From Prunella strophiata (lineage: Eukaryota > Chordata > Aves > Passeriformes > Prunellidae): a stretch of 64,000 nucleotides of DNA. Of this stretch, positions 53,801-63,620 are shown one piece after another; position 1 is the stretch's first letter, and each line of letters opens with the position of its first letter. The stretch spans positions 16,358,266 to 16,422,265 of the forward strand of contig JAZBQD010000021.1 in the NCBI GenBank assembly GCA_036583965.1, given 5' to 3'. The notes below the pieces were generated by a model that saw only the letters and a list, made by a program, of their open reading frames with translations, had not been told where the DNA came from and did not search any database. A program made the translations under genes and the position numbers.

Positions 53801-56800
53801 TCCATCTCTGTCTTAATTACCACTAATTGACACTGCAGGTAATTTAAATGAAGGAGCTCAAGGGCCTGAAAAAATATGAAATCATGGACTTGCTGTGTTC
53901 AGTCAGAGCAGACATACCTTTACATTGCTGGCTGTGCTGTTCCACATCAGCAGTGTTCAGATGCTCTAACCAGGGGATTAATTCAGGCTCTTTGGATCTG
54001 CCAAACCAATCCATTTCATCCTTTGAAAGTTTTCAATATACCAGGAACCCACCTCTGTGGAAGAATAAATTATAAGGGTGTAATAGTCCTCTCCCTGCAT
54101 CACCAGCACAGACTATTTCTAGGACCTTTATTGAAAGCTCACTTGAAAACCTAGGAAATACACTTTAGAAAACCACTTTACTGACCAGGATGGTCAGGAA
54201 TTAATCAGGTATTGAGTTCTCCACATGGAGATTGTCTGTTTAAACCTCATCCAGGCCAAGAGCAGTCGCAGGCTCTTGCCCTTGGAAGACTCAAGGCTGT
54301 AAACATGAAACAGCTTCTTTGGCCTCAGTCCAGGCTGCTGCCCATGATCATTCACACCACAAAATCCAGCACCTCCAGGACTGGCAATTTCACATTCTTG
54401 CTGGCAATTACAGCAAAAACCCCAGGAACTGAAAGGAGGAAGGTGTTGAATGACTTGTCCCTGCAGTTTGTCACCCATAGCCATAGGTGAGACAAACTGA
54501 CAAAGCATTTTAGGGATGTTTAGAGCATTTGCAGTTTTGATGCCTTTTATCCCCAGGTGAATACGAGTACAAACACACAATTCCTACAAAATGAAGAAAG
54601 TGTGTTTCATTTTGTGTAAAGAAATGCTAACTTCAAGCTTTATTAGACATTCAGTAAATTATGTTTGCCAAATAGCAAATTAATCATTTATTCAGAGCAG
54701 GTTTATTTGATGTGCTTAAATAGTGGCCTGGTTATATTTGGCCATCTATGTTAAAGCAAAAAAAGGTGTGCACTGCAAACAATCATTTTAAGCTTTTAAA
54801 CTTAAGCTTATACAAAATCCCACTCACCCCTCAACAGCTCTGCTACCCTTTGTGCTTTATAGGAATCTTCAGATGAAATTTAACAGTTGTGTTCAACCAT
54901 TGGCCCCTGCTATTTATGCCAGTTTAATTAAAATAGTGAAGAACTTATTTATATATAAAAAAATTAAAGTCTAGAGAAGTCTACCTCTATATTATAGAGG
55001 TAGACTCTTCATCCTATATTATTGGTAATCCCATTTGTGCAGGTGATTTTAGCATAAAATGTGCCAATGCTCTTTCCAGCAGACTTTGCACTGATTGATG
55101 TTGGCTCAGTGCTTCTTTAGTAATTGAGTTTTTTCTACAAAAATGTTCAGGACACTATAGAAATTCTTTCTTATTCTTTACAAGAGCTTATAAAACTTCC
55201 AAGACAGTGTCACGAAATAGCACAGCTTGTTCTTATTTCAGTAGCTTAGGCTTGCTACTTTTGTTTTTTTAAATACATTTGTGAAATATTTAATTATTAA
55301 TTCCATTAGGGCATTTTTTCTTGTGGGACTTTTGCTGCTCCTGAAGTTCTTTCTCCAGTGATGCTGCTGCTGTTTTAACTCAGCACATCTCAAGGATCCA
55401 AATTCTGTTTCAGACTAAATGGACCCATCTGCTCTTCTCATTTAACACTATTAACAGAGACAGGAGTTAATATTCCCCTGAATTAAAAGTGAAGCATTCT
55501 ATAAACAGCCAGTGCTTTCATCCAAGAGTGACAGAACTTCCTCAAGTACCTTCTCATACACAAGAATCAGGTTTCAAATTTCAAATGTGAATGACAAGGA
55601 ATAAAGTTCTGCCAGGTACATTTTAGAGCACTGGTTTGCCTTCACTTTTCCTAACCTGGAAATAATAATAAAGAGGCAGGTACAAGTTTACTGTTCTCTG
55701 TAGTTCTGCTCTCTGCACAAAGGTAAATTGTGGGTTTGGGCCAGTGCTTGTGTCTGCAGCTTTAGAGGCTCCCAAGTCCTTCAGGTGCTGGACAGAACAG
55801 ACTCGGAATCAGTAACACAAAGTTTATTTATGTAAAAAAGCACAAGTGGGGAAGAGGTTCTAAGAACAATGGAATGGCTTTAAAATTTGGGTAATATTTA
55901 CAAAATAATTACCTTTAAGAATATCACAGGGAGTCCTCAGAGATTCAGAAAAGTTAATTTTTATTAACTAGTGCTTCTGTGTATGTGAACAAGAGACTTC
56001 TGTTCCAGATACTTTGTGTAATTACGGTGATGAATTCCTAGCTCTTTGATTTTCCCAGAATGTAAGCAAGATGGAAAGCAAAGGGCACCAAATACCTTTG
56101 GAAATTTCCTACATCCAGCAAAAGGCATTAAAATAAGCTCTTAGAAGTTTAATGAAGTTTTTAACTGGTTCATGTTTATTTTGCAATATAAGACATCCTG
56201 TTCAAGAACTAACGAGATTATTTACTTGACAGGATTAAAAATATAAGCAACTTCTGAGAAGGTGATAATTTTATTATATATTTGTGTTTCAATAAAACAG
56301 TAAGTGAAGCACTAGGTCTGGTCTAAATTTACAGTCCAGTCAACTATCATAACCTAAATAACTGGCCCATACTGTTCTCTAAGTACTGCCTTGGAAATTT
56401 TCATCAAATGCATTCAAATAGAAATACTGTCCCCACAACTGAAAATTACCTTAAAGGCCATAAAAAAGCTAATTAATAAAAGCACAGATCTGGAGAATAT
56501 TGCTAAGGAGCTCTGGAAATAGTAATATTAGATCTGGTCCACTAGAGAAAATAAAATTTAATTGGACAAATGCCATAGTTTTAGCAAGATGGGGAAAGGT
56601 TTAAGGGCTATGGGAGAAAGAAAAATAATATGGAATCTGTCAAAGAAATGTAACTAAAGACAGGTTGTATCTCTGTATTTGAGAACTGAATTCACTACCA
56701 CATTAAATAGAAATTTGTCCTTAAAAATAGAGAGTTCTGAACTAAAATTATATTTACAGTACTACAGTTCAACACACAGTTCTGCAGCCCTGCAGACAAA

Positions 56801-59800
56801 CCAGCTCTTTTATAAGGCAGGTTTGTAACAGGAATGATGTGTGTGAAGGAGAGCACTGGTAACAGCAAAGAGGTGGCACATAGGCAAATACCACTGGAGG
56901 AAAGGGACTAATAAAGAAACTTGCTGAGTGGGTATCATCATGGCATCATACTTAATGCAACATTCCTCACTGGATAGAAAAATGTTTGACTGGTATTCCC
57001 TAATATTATTTACACATTCACCCTAAGAGCAGATTGTGAGATCTTTTACAGTGAATTAAGAGGATAACATTGCATTCACATGGAACTAGGAAAACCAAAA
57101 TACTTTTTTTTTTTTTTATTTTAATATCTACCACATTCTAAAGTTTCTCTTTTAACACTGAACAAAGGTTTTAGGGGGTTTTCCCCTTTGTTTCCCCATT
57201 ATGTCTGCAGGGTTGCTATGTTTCTCCCAGCTGAGGGCTGAGGCAGCCTCTGAGACTCTCAGAATAAACAGTGCTCCTAAAATTGCTGATGACATTTTTG
57301 TACCTGCATAAGAATTTCAAATACACATCCAAATTCTGCAGCTTTTAATTACTTCACTTCCACCCACTGTCACACACTCAGTATTACAGGCATTCTGAAG
57401 TGCTCTTGTAAGAAGTGAAGCATCTAAAAGTTCACCACCTGCTCTCTCATGCCCAGTCCCAGCAGCCAGTAATACTCATCTTTACACAAACCCATGGGGA
57501 AAGCAGCACAATCCATAGGATTTCTATTAAAAGGCTAACCAGGGGGTGGCATCAACAAAACTTCAGTGTTCAGGGACATTTCTTAAACAAGGCACTTCAG
57601 AGATCTGAAGAAGTTTTGGTAACAGAAAGTAGTGAACAGAAATAATCACAGGCTAAAAAATCTTTGGTTTCTCTCACATGGAAACTTCTATTTAAATCCC
57701 CAGCCACATTTAGCTCTCTCTTACCTAAATTTACACCAACAGCAAATCTTTTGGTACAAAAGAGAAAACTTTGAGACAGCAGGACCATGTCTATAGGAAA
57801 TACTTTGACACGTGGGTATGATAAGATAGGAGGTGTCACACTAGATGAAATCAGGGCCCTTGCAGTGAGGTGCAAATTATTTGCAGTGAGGAGCACATTA
57901 TAGAGGAGAGGGGGCTGAAATGAGTTACAGCTCACAAACCACACCCAGCTGTGACCAAACAAGAAGTTACCCATCAGAAGTTTATGAAATAAAATTTCCT
58001 TTTAAAAATCATTAGGAAACAATTCTCTGCTCAGGTGAAAGGCCATTTTCCTACAATACCAGCAGCTCAATTCTATAAAGATTTTTATTAGATTTGATGT
58101 ATGGTGTAATTAATAGCTTGATCCAGTTGTAAAACAAAGTCAAAATGTCTCTTTTTCAAGGGACTTTTGTGATTTAACTTTAGTAAACTGTAAAAATGAA
58201 TAATATATTTGTCATGTTGATGTATATGATGTCCTCTTGTCCTGCTTTGCTCTGGTTGAAGTCATATAAACCAAAGTAGTTGAAGAACTGAAAACTGGGG
58301 TTTACAAATTTTGCTTTCAAGCTGTTGAGGTTAATAATAGGCTTTTGCTGTGATAAACATGTTCCCGAGGATACAGTGATGTACACAATGAAAATTAAAA
58401 AGTGATATTTGAAATTATTAAATTGCAATCAAACAGCATAAGCTGGATAGAATTTCCCAACAACAAAGAACCGCCAAGTCCTAAAACCTCTTTGAATTAG
58501 TAAAACATCAACAAAGCACTGCCAAATATAAAATAGTCTGCAAACTCTCAGTGTTACCATTCTAATGATTCTAATATCATTCTATATTAAAATTATATAT
58601 ATATAATTGATGTAACTATTAATAGTGCCCAAAATTGAAGTCTCTCAAAATCAATAAGGTTTGTAAAAGTAGGGAAATGATATTGCCACGGCATGCATGT
58701 CGAATTGTTTACTTTTCTTTATCCACAGATCATGAAGGAAGTTCGGAGAGCATTGTGCAATGCATCAGCTGATGACAGTAAACTCTTACTTCTCAGCGCA
58801 GTGGGAAGTGTATTCTGTAGTGGCCTAGATTACTCATATTTAATTGGCAGGTTATCCAATGACAGAAGAAAGGAAAGCACTAGGATTGCAGAAGCTATAA
58901 GGTGACCCAAGCTTACCTATGATCTCTAAATTATGAAATGCAGTGTGTGATTATAAAGATATTTATCAGGTCCAAAAATGTTGTATATTTAAATGTTGAT
59001 TGCATTCTAATTATAGTCCTGCAAATTTGTTTAGTGAAAAGAAACTTGGACCTTTCCATATTAGAAAAGAAAGCACATTTATTCCAGTGCTAATATCCAT
59101 AGGGATTCATTTTATTCTAATTCTCTGTATTTAATATTTCAAATCATTCCTCCAAATTCAAATACAATCTTTGTTGTTGTTCTTCCAAATTCAGTATTGC
59201 TTCATGTTCTAAAGTGGTTCCTGAAAGGCAGATCTTTTACTTGTTTTAATGTTCATCATTTTAATTAATTTCAGTCCAAATGGGAATCCATGGCTTACTC
59301 ATACTCTGTTGAAATAGCAGTCTGCCACTGTATTTCAGAACCTTACTAGAAGGGTCTCCACTCTTCTTCTTCTTAAATTTAAATTACTTAATATATATGT
59401 AAATGTAATTTTATTTTTGTAACTAAAATGCGACTTTCCTTTTATATATATATATATACATATATATATATCACATCACCTTAATAGAATTCCAGGGTTT
59501 ATGACATGCAGTCTGCAAATCAATCTGCACAACACATCACCAAGTGTTCCATTATCCACAAGGCAGATTTTCCAGTATAAATCAATATTATTCCACTAAA
59601 GCCAATGGTATTTCACCAATCTGTACCAGGAGACTATTTGGTCCCTTTTTCCCCCCATTTCCTAAAAATAAATATTCTTCTGAGAGATTTAAAACTTTAT
59701 TCAACAGTTCTATGAAGGAATATTAAAGATTTTTTTTAACAAGATATCTCTACTTGGGATTTATTAGTATAACATAATTTAGGTTTAGGTATTACACAAA

Positions 59801-62800
59801 ATATATTAACCACCAATTATCTTGGTTACAACTGCTGCAGATCAGTTTGGATTCCAGGTTAAAAACTTCTGAAATTCTCAAATTAGCAATTATTTTGAAA
59901 GACTTTGAAAGATACTTCTTAAATGTAGTAAGTTACAAGCTGTTTATAAGACCCTAAATATGCTCAAATATCATGGAGTGATATTTTTTAAAAGAGAAAC
60001 CCTTTGAAGTACACAGCCTAAGTTTATTTTTTACATGTGAGGGGTTTTTAACAATGTGAAACCAAATAAAAAAGTGAGGGTAGAAAATCACTATACTTGT
60101 TTGAAAACACAGGCACACTCACCACCCACCAAAAGATACAAATTGAGTATTTTTCTTGTAAAAGTTGTGCAGTTAGGTGTTGTTATATAAGTTTACATTT
60201 ATTTGCACACATCTAATATACAGGTATACTTATCAATCCAACATTTACATGAGTATAAGCCATATTGTGATACTCAGTTTTTCCACCCTTGGACTCACAG
60301 AACACTCTTGAAACACTGGTACAATGTACTGCTTGTACCTTGTCAAGAATGTCGGCTTCAGGCCCACTGGAAATAGATTTTTATTGTACTTCTGGAAACA
60401 ATACCCTACGTTTTCCATTTAGCACTCTCTGTGCTTTCTGTGAACAAAGGACTCAGCTCATGGAAAATAAACTGTAATAAGAGAAGAAAAAATGTCCATT
60501 GCTTTTTTCAATGGTTTGGATGTCCTAAAATCCATGTCCATGGATCTCCGCCTCCGCTGCTTTACAACAAGTTAGACTTGTGTCAAAGTGAAATTGAAAT
60601 CTTGGTTACCAGGTGTTTCCACTTTCCAAAGTGTGCCTCTCCTACACTGGTCACAAGTCACAGCTGAAGTTCCAATCCCTGTCAAGTCTCCTCTCCATGA
60701 ATGGTTCAGTCACTGCTGCCAGTGCCCTCAGCCACTGGGGCTGGCAGTGAATGGATGTGCAGCACTGCAGCTGCTCTGGTGGAGGTCACAGATCCATCCC
60801 AGATCCATCCCAGATCCATCCCAGACCCACCAGTGTGAGCTGCCACCATTCACATGCCCTCCCAGAGCAGGGAGAGGGCAGCCAGGCTGCACAGTGTGTC
60901 CTGCAGAGCCCTGGCATTGACACACTCCTGGAAGGCATTCCCAGCACTGGGCTCACACCATCAGCTGGGCAGCACTGTGGGACCTGAGCCACAACATTCT
61001 GGGTGTGCTCAGAAGAAAACAGACAAGGACAAATTTACTTGCTCAGCTTCTTTACAGCCCTGGATGTACCTACAAGCCCTGACCAGCAGCAAGAGCCTGA
61101 AACAGTGCAGAGATGTCTGAGCATCCCAGCATGTATTCCATGGTCAGCCTCCCAGATATGCTCTAGCAAATCCAGAAGCCTTCTGCAGTCACTTATTCTT
61201 TATTTAAGCATCTGGATCTACAGTGCAACAACAGCTATTATCTGAAATCCATTTCAAAGACTGCTTTGAATTGAGACAAGGATCCTGTAGCCTGGAAACT
61301 TCACTGTGTGAACTTATGGTTTGGAGACAAGGAACATGCCAGGGTCAGGGTACAGAGACAACCCACTGAAACAACACCAAAGATAAATGGACTGCTGGTC
61401 ACTGCAGCTTCTGGAGACCAAAGGCAGGCATTTGTTCCCCTCATCATCTCCCAGTACTGTAGCTTTCCACTCCATCCTATAGGTAGCATGTTCCATACCC
61501 ATCCTCTGTGCTCCCCATTCTTCCCTCAGGACAGAGGCTCACTGTGCCTTCTCAATGTTATGTTCCACTCTCTCCAGGTCCTCCCTTCCTTGCTCACTCA
61601 TATGAAGACTTTCTTCAACCCTTCCCCTCCATTAATGTGTTCTGCTTTGTTCTTCCTCCACATTATGTTTCCTCTCCACATCCCAAATTGCTTTTCCATA
61701 TTCACTTCCAGTCCCGTTTATCACCATGATTCCTGCTTTTCTCCACAACACTGGTTTTATCTGCCTCCACAGGGTCCTCAGATTTACTGCCACCATTTAT
61801 CCTTAGTTTGCTTTCTTTTTACCTATCATTCATCACATCCCTATTCACAACTGGAGTCCTGTCTGAAAGACTTACGTAACTACTGAGGTTCTCAAAATTC
61901 TGGAATTAATGAGGTGCAGTGATCCACAGTCACTACTCAGTCATAAACAACCAAAGAAATAATGAGATAAGGGAACAGCATTGTATCTGCAGCAGAAACG
62001 AATCACAGCTCTCCTTAACCCCTGCTCTCCTCTAGACAGAAATGGTCCTGAACAGACAAAAACACTGTTCCTTATTTCACTCTCTTTGTCTTGACAGCGA
62101 TCTCCTGGTTTACTACTGTGAACAGAGCTGCACCAATTCCCATTTTCCCATGGTCCTCCTTACCAGAGGACTTCAAAACCAGAATGTATTAATTGAAAAT
62201 TTAATGCTGGGTCATCATGAGGACTCTTTGTCCTCATTTAAAACACAGCCAGTGCCCCTGCACTTCAGCCCAGCTGCCACATGTGCTCTCTCACCTGCAA
62301 GGCCCACCTGTGCTCAGGTACAGAGGCCTGGATCCTTTTGACCTCACTGGGAGAGCAGCAACTCATCAAAGGGCACATTTGACAAAATATTCTTTCCTAA
62401 AATCTGTCAGCAAAGATGCACTCTGGATCTAATAAATAACCAGTGCAGGGACAGAATCTCCTCTTTTACTTGGAATTTGATTTATCCATGTCTTTTTTCT
62501 AAAGTAACTGAGCATCTCATTTGCCTTCATATACCTGCTGTGCACTGAGCTGCTGGAGCCCATCATTTGCCCACAATTACACTCTTGCTTTTTCCTAATT
62601 GGTGTAAAGTTCCATTCAACAGATGTCTTTCCACAGCTGCTGGTAGGTAACTTATTCAAAAGATCTCCTCATTGCACAGAATTTACCATATTCTAGTTCA
62701 TTCATCCAGGTGATCCTGATGACATTTAACTTCCCTGTTATTTCTCATCACATTACTGGGGTAGTCAGGCAAGGGCATCTGCTTTGTAATGGCTTTGCTG

Positions 62801-63620
62801 AAGATTTTTGCAATGAAGACCCAACTGAAGATCACTCATCCTGTTCAAACATTTCTCTGACTCCTCTTTGCACGTCTTGTTCTTTCTGCTGGTGTGCCAT
62901 AAACATTGACAATCTCCCAATCCACTGATGGGACTTGCAGTAAACTCTGACACAGGATCTTAAAAGAACTTTTTGAAAAAAAAAAAAAAATATTCAGGCT
63001 AAAATATTTCATCAGTAGCCAAACAAGGTCCATCCCAGCCACTGTGGAGCAAACCAAGAAGTGCTGTGTGTACAAACTCCAGAGTTACTGGTCCAGAAGT
63101 AAAACTAAACCCAACCAAACCTTTCTGCAAAAAGTACAACACTCAGTGCAATCCACTTTATCAGGCCATATACAACATACACAAAATGATGCAATAGCCC
63201 AGGTACTCAGAAAGATTAAATAACTAAAAATAAGCAGACTTTTCCATGTGCAAACTAGAAAGTATCTTGCAGTTCTGACCTCATAAAAGTGGGCATAACA
63301 TTGTTATGTTCTTCTGTGGTTCTAATTTGTTTTCAGATTAAGTACTTTAAACTTAGATATTTATATATTACTTCTGTATTCAAGATCTTTCTTTTATTTT
63401 TTATTTTAGGGATTTTGTAAAAGCTTTTATTCAATTTAAGAAGCCAATTGTGGTTGCTATCAACGGCCCTGCTCTGGGGTTAGGAGCTTCTATTTTACCA
63501 CTCTGTGATATCGTTTGGGCAAGTGAGAAGGCTTGGTTTCAGACACCATATGCAACAATCCGACTCACTCCAGCTGGCTGCTCATCATACACATTCCCAC
63601 AAATTCTGGGTGTTGCACTG
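11804..63620 (+). CDS. CDYL2: CDYL2, chromodomain Y-like protein 2 (5' five coding exons, 3' end outside window)
   Basis: The coding sequence is the join of 11804-11827, 43586-44180, 52278-52495, 58729-58901 and 63410-63620: 1221 nt, 407 codons, no stop. The family protein is about 506 residues, so about 100 C-terminal residues lie downstream of the window. Domains: chromodomain at about residues 7-56, a basic hinge with KRKR at 105-108 as a likely nuclear signal, a poorly conserved linker to about 215, then a conserved block and a crotonase-like (enoyl-CoA hydratase fold) domain from about 250 onward. The chromodomain family reads H3K9me/H3K27me marks; the crotonase-like domain is known in CDY proteins for corepressor/HDAC and CoA binding. 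Hallmarks that favour CDYL2 over CDYL are [38 protein letters not shown] and [15 protein letters not shown]. It acts in the nucleus as a chromatin reader and corepressor. Confidence 0.95.
12099..12202 (+). other. Candidate alternative (poison) exon in early intron 1
   Basis: A long pyrimidine tract (about 12047-12078) is followed by CTTAGCAG| at 12098. A donor CCAG|GTAAAG follows at 12202, defining a 104 nt exon. Joined to exon 1 in phase 0 it would read 15 codons (GLAKGKEEG...) and then TAG at 12144-12146, truncating the protein at 23 residues before most of the chromodomain. Its length is not a multiple of three. This is splice-site reading only. The region is GC-rich and such pairs can arise by chance. 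Confidence 0.2.
19850..20010 (+). mobile_element. Old CR1/L3-like LINE 3' remnant
   Basis: The segment contains 'ggaactctttgccatgggat', then 'gttgtggaaatcgg', then 'ggtttcaaagaatggtag'. It follows the 3' untranslated part of old amniote CR1-type LINEs (consensus order: TTGCCAC..GATGTTGTGGA.., ..GGGTTCAAAAAGG..). It is strongly diverged, with no coding capacity. The edges are uncertain. Confidence 0.55.
20330..20505 (-). mobile_element. CR1 LINE fragment, 3' end
   Basis: The segment begins with 'agaatcatagaatcatta', the reverse complement of the ATTCTATGATTCT terminal repeats of avian CR1. It continues with 'gaccattgagtccaaccat', then 'gaacacctccagggatgatg', then 'tgcccagggcagcctattcc', all in the order of a minus-strand CR1 3' end. 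It is a short, 5'-truncated dead copy. Confidence 0.9.
27023..27045. repeat. Perfect 10-bp inverted repeat
   Basis: CAGAACACTC and GAGTGTTCTG flank a 3-nt centre (CTA). The outer parts contain AGAACA and TGTTCT steroid-receptor half-sites, but at 9-bp instead of the canonical 3-bp spacing. It lies in intron 1 and its function is unknown. Confidence 0.7.
29390..29810. promoter_or_regulatory. CpG-rich patch in intron 1
   Basis: About 400 bp is markedly richer in GC and CpG than the surrounding intron, for example around 29470-29480, 29550-29570 and 29640-29780. It carries two CTCF-like motifs (29652-29666 and 29708-29722). It could be an intragenic CpG island, an enhancer or the promoter of a non-coding RNA. 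The + strand is open for 239 codons from a non-ATG start, but the low-complexity composition argues against a protein. Confidence 0.45.
29652..29666 (-). promoter_or_regulatory. CTCF-like motif
   Basis: On the minus strand it reads CTGCAGGGGGCGCTG, close to the established CTCF core CCACCAGGGGGCGCT. A weaker second match (CCAGCAGGGGCGCTG, one G short) lies at 29708-29722 in the same orientation. Binding cannot be judged from sequence alone. Confidence 0.4.
29959..29980. repeat. Perfect 10-bp inverted repeat
   Basis: TTTGTCTCGG and CCGAGACAAA flank a 2-nt centre (AA), about 150 bp downstream of the intronic CpG-rich patch. The arms include a CpG in otherwise CpG-poor DNA. Confidence 0.7.
32601..32800 (-). 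mobile_element. CR1 LINE fragment, 3' end
   Basis: The segment begins 'atagaatcatataataatg', then 'ggttggaagggacttctgga', then 'gatccaaccccttgc', and continues through 'gttctgaatctctctaagag' and 'tattccacaacctctc'. This is the minus-strand CR1 3' order. It is diverged, 5'-truncated and not coding. Confidence 0.9.
34790..34960 (-). mobile_element. Possible very old CR1-like remnant
   Basis: A stretch such as 'ggtattattcacaaatttga' resembles the 'gtatcatctgcaaattttg' region seen on the opposite strand of old amniote CR1 copies. The match is weak and could be chance. Confidence 0.3.
35103..35499 (+). mobile_element. Solo LTR of an avian endogenous retrovirus
   Basis: The segment starts TGTCCTGGTTCTGGCCAGGA, then CAGGGTTAATTTT, and ends CTAAGCCATGACA, with TG...CA termini. 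These ends match a common family of avian ERV LTRs that begin TGTTCTGGTTCTGGC and end with a CCA(C/T)GACA block. A G-rich run (ttgggggggaggg) lies near the 3' end, as in that family. Length is about 397 bp. No gag, pol or env coding sequence is attached, so it is a solo LTR, presumably left by recombination. No target-site duplication is evident, so it is probably old. Orientation follows the TG-start reading on the + strand. Confidence 0.75.
39998..40011 (+). promoter_or_regulatory. CTCF-like motif
   Basis: CCAGCAGGGGGCAG is a near-perfect CTCF core, followed by a (GA)n run to about 40023. It lies in intron 1, 3.6 kb before exon 2, in the opposite orientation to the motifs at 29.65-29.72 kb. 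Confidence 0.45.
42700..42850 (-). mobile_element. Old CR1 LINE fragment
   Basis: The + strand reads 'cctaatgacttgatctgaat', then 'ttcacttggtgcagttta', matching the reverse complement of the CR1 3' part (CCTAATGTCTAACCTAAATTT then CCTTGGTGCAGCTT). It is diverged, short and non-coding. Confidence 0.65.
43586..44180 (+). CDS. CDYL2: CDYL2 coding exon 2: chromodomain and basic hinge
   Basis: This 595 nt exon enters in phase 0 (CAG|GTA GAG) and leaves after the first base of a Gly codon (ATT G|GTATGT). It encodes residues 9-206 plus part of 207. Residues 9-56 complete the chromodomain: [20 protein letters not shown], then WKGYG with W29 and Y32 (cage residues together with Y7 of exon 1), then DTWEPE and CEEFIDEF. 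Residues 57-110 are a basic hinge with KRKR at 105-108, a likely nuclear localisation signal. [19 protein letters not shown] is another conserved family block. The last 40 residues are Asn/Gln/Ser-rich linker and look less conserved. The pyrimidine-rich acceptor and donor are both good. Confidence 0.95.
45490..45805 (-). mobile_element. Ancient CR1/L3-like LINE, internal (ORF2 end) region
   Basis: In order, the + strand matches the reverse complement of old amniote CR1 copies: 'cagttcattaatatatgcat', 'aggtccttgggacag', 'taaccatttgttcc', 'gctttctatagcccatgat', 'ttccttaacagcttctggtg' and 'tcagaagtcaacataaatta'. The match is collinear over about 300 bp but diverged, suggesting an insertion much older than the young avian CR1 copies in the window. 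Confidence 0.75.
49190..49600 (+). mobile_element. Ancient CR1/L3-like LINE, 3' region
   Basis: Collinear with the sense strand of old amniote CR1 3' ends: 'gatcaaagtttacaaaatca', 'ctagggaccactcactgaaa', 'gaaagaaaattcttctgtgt', 'ccacaggaagctgtggagac' and 'aggggattagagaaatccat'. It is diverged with no intact coding. It is the opposite strand from the 45.5 kb remnant, so the two are separate insertions. Confidence 0.75.
52278..52495 (+). CDS. CDYL2: CDYL2 coding exon 3: linker to crotonase-like domain
   Basis: This 218 nt exon completes Gly207 (G|GT) and runs to Glu279, leaving in phase 0 at GAG|GTAAGT. It starts with a Ser/Asn/Leu-rich linker, then KRKL and the highly conserved block [13 protein letters not shown] (231-243). 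[20 protein letters not shown] (247-266) follows, the first strand region of the crotonase-like domain. The acceptor (TTCCTTCTGCAAG) is adequate. The exon size and phases fit the frame on both sides. Confidence 0.95.
52496..58728 (+). other. CDYL2 intron 3
   Basis: This 6.2 kb intron has donor GAG|GTAAGT and acceptor CTTTATCCACAG|ATCATG. It holds a perfect 14-bp-arm inverted repeat at 54978-55006, a poly-T run near 57104 and short (TA)n near 58595. A somewhat GC-richer stretch lies at 53080-53420 with short open frames on both strands but no recognisable protein. Otherwise nothing nameable was seen. Confidence 0.85.
54978..55006. repeat. Perfect 14-bp inverted repeat with 1-nt centre
   Basis: AGTCTACCTCTATA and TATAGAGGTAGACT are exact reverse complements around a single T, with further imperfect pairing outside. 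It could form a cruciform or an RNA hairpin of 14 bp. It is not recognised as part of a known transposon. It lies in intron 3. Confidence 0.8.
58729..58901 (+). CDS. CDYL2: CDYL2 coding exon 4: crotonase-like domain, part 1
   Basis: This 173 nt exon enters in phase 0 (CAG|ATC ATG) and leaves after two bases of Arg337 (ATA AG|GTGACC). It encodes residues 280-336: IMKEVRRAL, then [20 protein letters not shown] (294-313), then [16 protein letters not shown] and AEAI. The segment [15 protein letters not shown] is the first oxyanion-hole loop of the crotonase fold (compare AFCAGAD in enoyl-CoA hydratases). Conservation with the mammalian protein appears very high. Confidence 0.95.
59443..59471. 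repeat. (TA)n microsatellite
   Basis: About 29 bp of TA dinucleotide with one C interruption near the middle lies in intron 4. It is probably length-polymorphic. Confidence 0.95.
60790..60829. repeat. 11-bp minisatellite, about 3.6 copies
   Basis: AGATCCATCCC is repeated three times exactly (60790-60822), followed by a partial AGACCCA. It lies in a GC-richer patch of intron 4. It is probably variable in copy number. Confidence 0.95.
62490..62730 (-). mobile_element. Old CR1/L3-like LINE remnant
   Basis: The + strand has 'catttgccttcatatacctg', 'tgcactgagctgctggagcc', 'catcatttgcccacaattac' and 'gtaacttattcaaaagatct', in the order of the reverse complement of old amniote CR1 ORF2-end sequence. 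It is diverged and edges are approximate. Confidence 0.5.
63410..63620 (+). CDS. CDYL2: CDYL2 coding exon 5: crotonase-like domain, part 2
   Basis: This 211 nt exon completes Arg337 (AG|G) and ends in phase 0 at CTG|GTAAGG, encoding residues 337-407. It contains [20 protein letters not shown] (339-358), then [12 protein letters not shown] (359-370), the crotonase signature region with the second oxyanion-hole glycines. [11 protein letters not shown] and PAGCSS follow. Aligned with active enoyl-CoA hydratases (GGGCELAMMCD and FGQPEIL), the two catalytic Glu positions are Ser364 and Tyr384, so hydratase chemistry by the classical mechanism is not expected. The next exon lies outside the window. 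Confidence 0.95.

Larger units (their letters stand above)
58902..63409 (+). other. CDYL2 intron 4
   Basis: This 4.5 kb intron has donor AAG|GTGACC and acceptor TTTTATTTTAG|GGATTT. It holds a (TA)n microsatellite at 59443-59471, an 11-bp minisatellite at 60790-60829 in a GC-richer patch (60700-61000), an old CR1-like remnant at about 62490-62730 and a poly-A run near 62977. Open frames here (up to 192 codons with a non-recognised product at 61308-61886) show no domain. Confidence 0.85.

Noticed and set aside
60790..60829. CRISPR-like repeat array
   Set aside because: The repeats are directly adjacent without spacers, only 11 bp long, and the genome is vertebrate; this is a minisatellite.
61308..61886. 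192-codon frame in intron 4
   Set aside because: No domain, His/Ser/Pro/Phe-rich composition from pyrimidine-rich DNA, and no splice-compatible partners noticed.
43586..63620. Assignment to CDYL instead of CDYL2
   Set aside because: The N terminus, the [11 protein letters not shown] chromodomain, the NESNCRF block and the [14 protein letters not shown] segment fit CDYL2; CDYL differs at these places.
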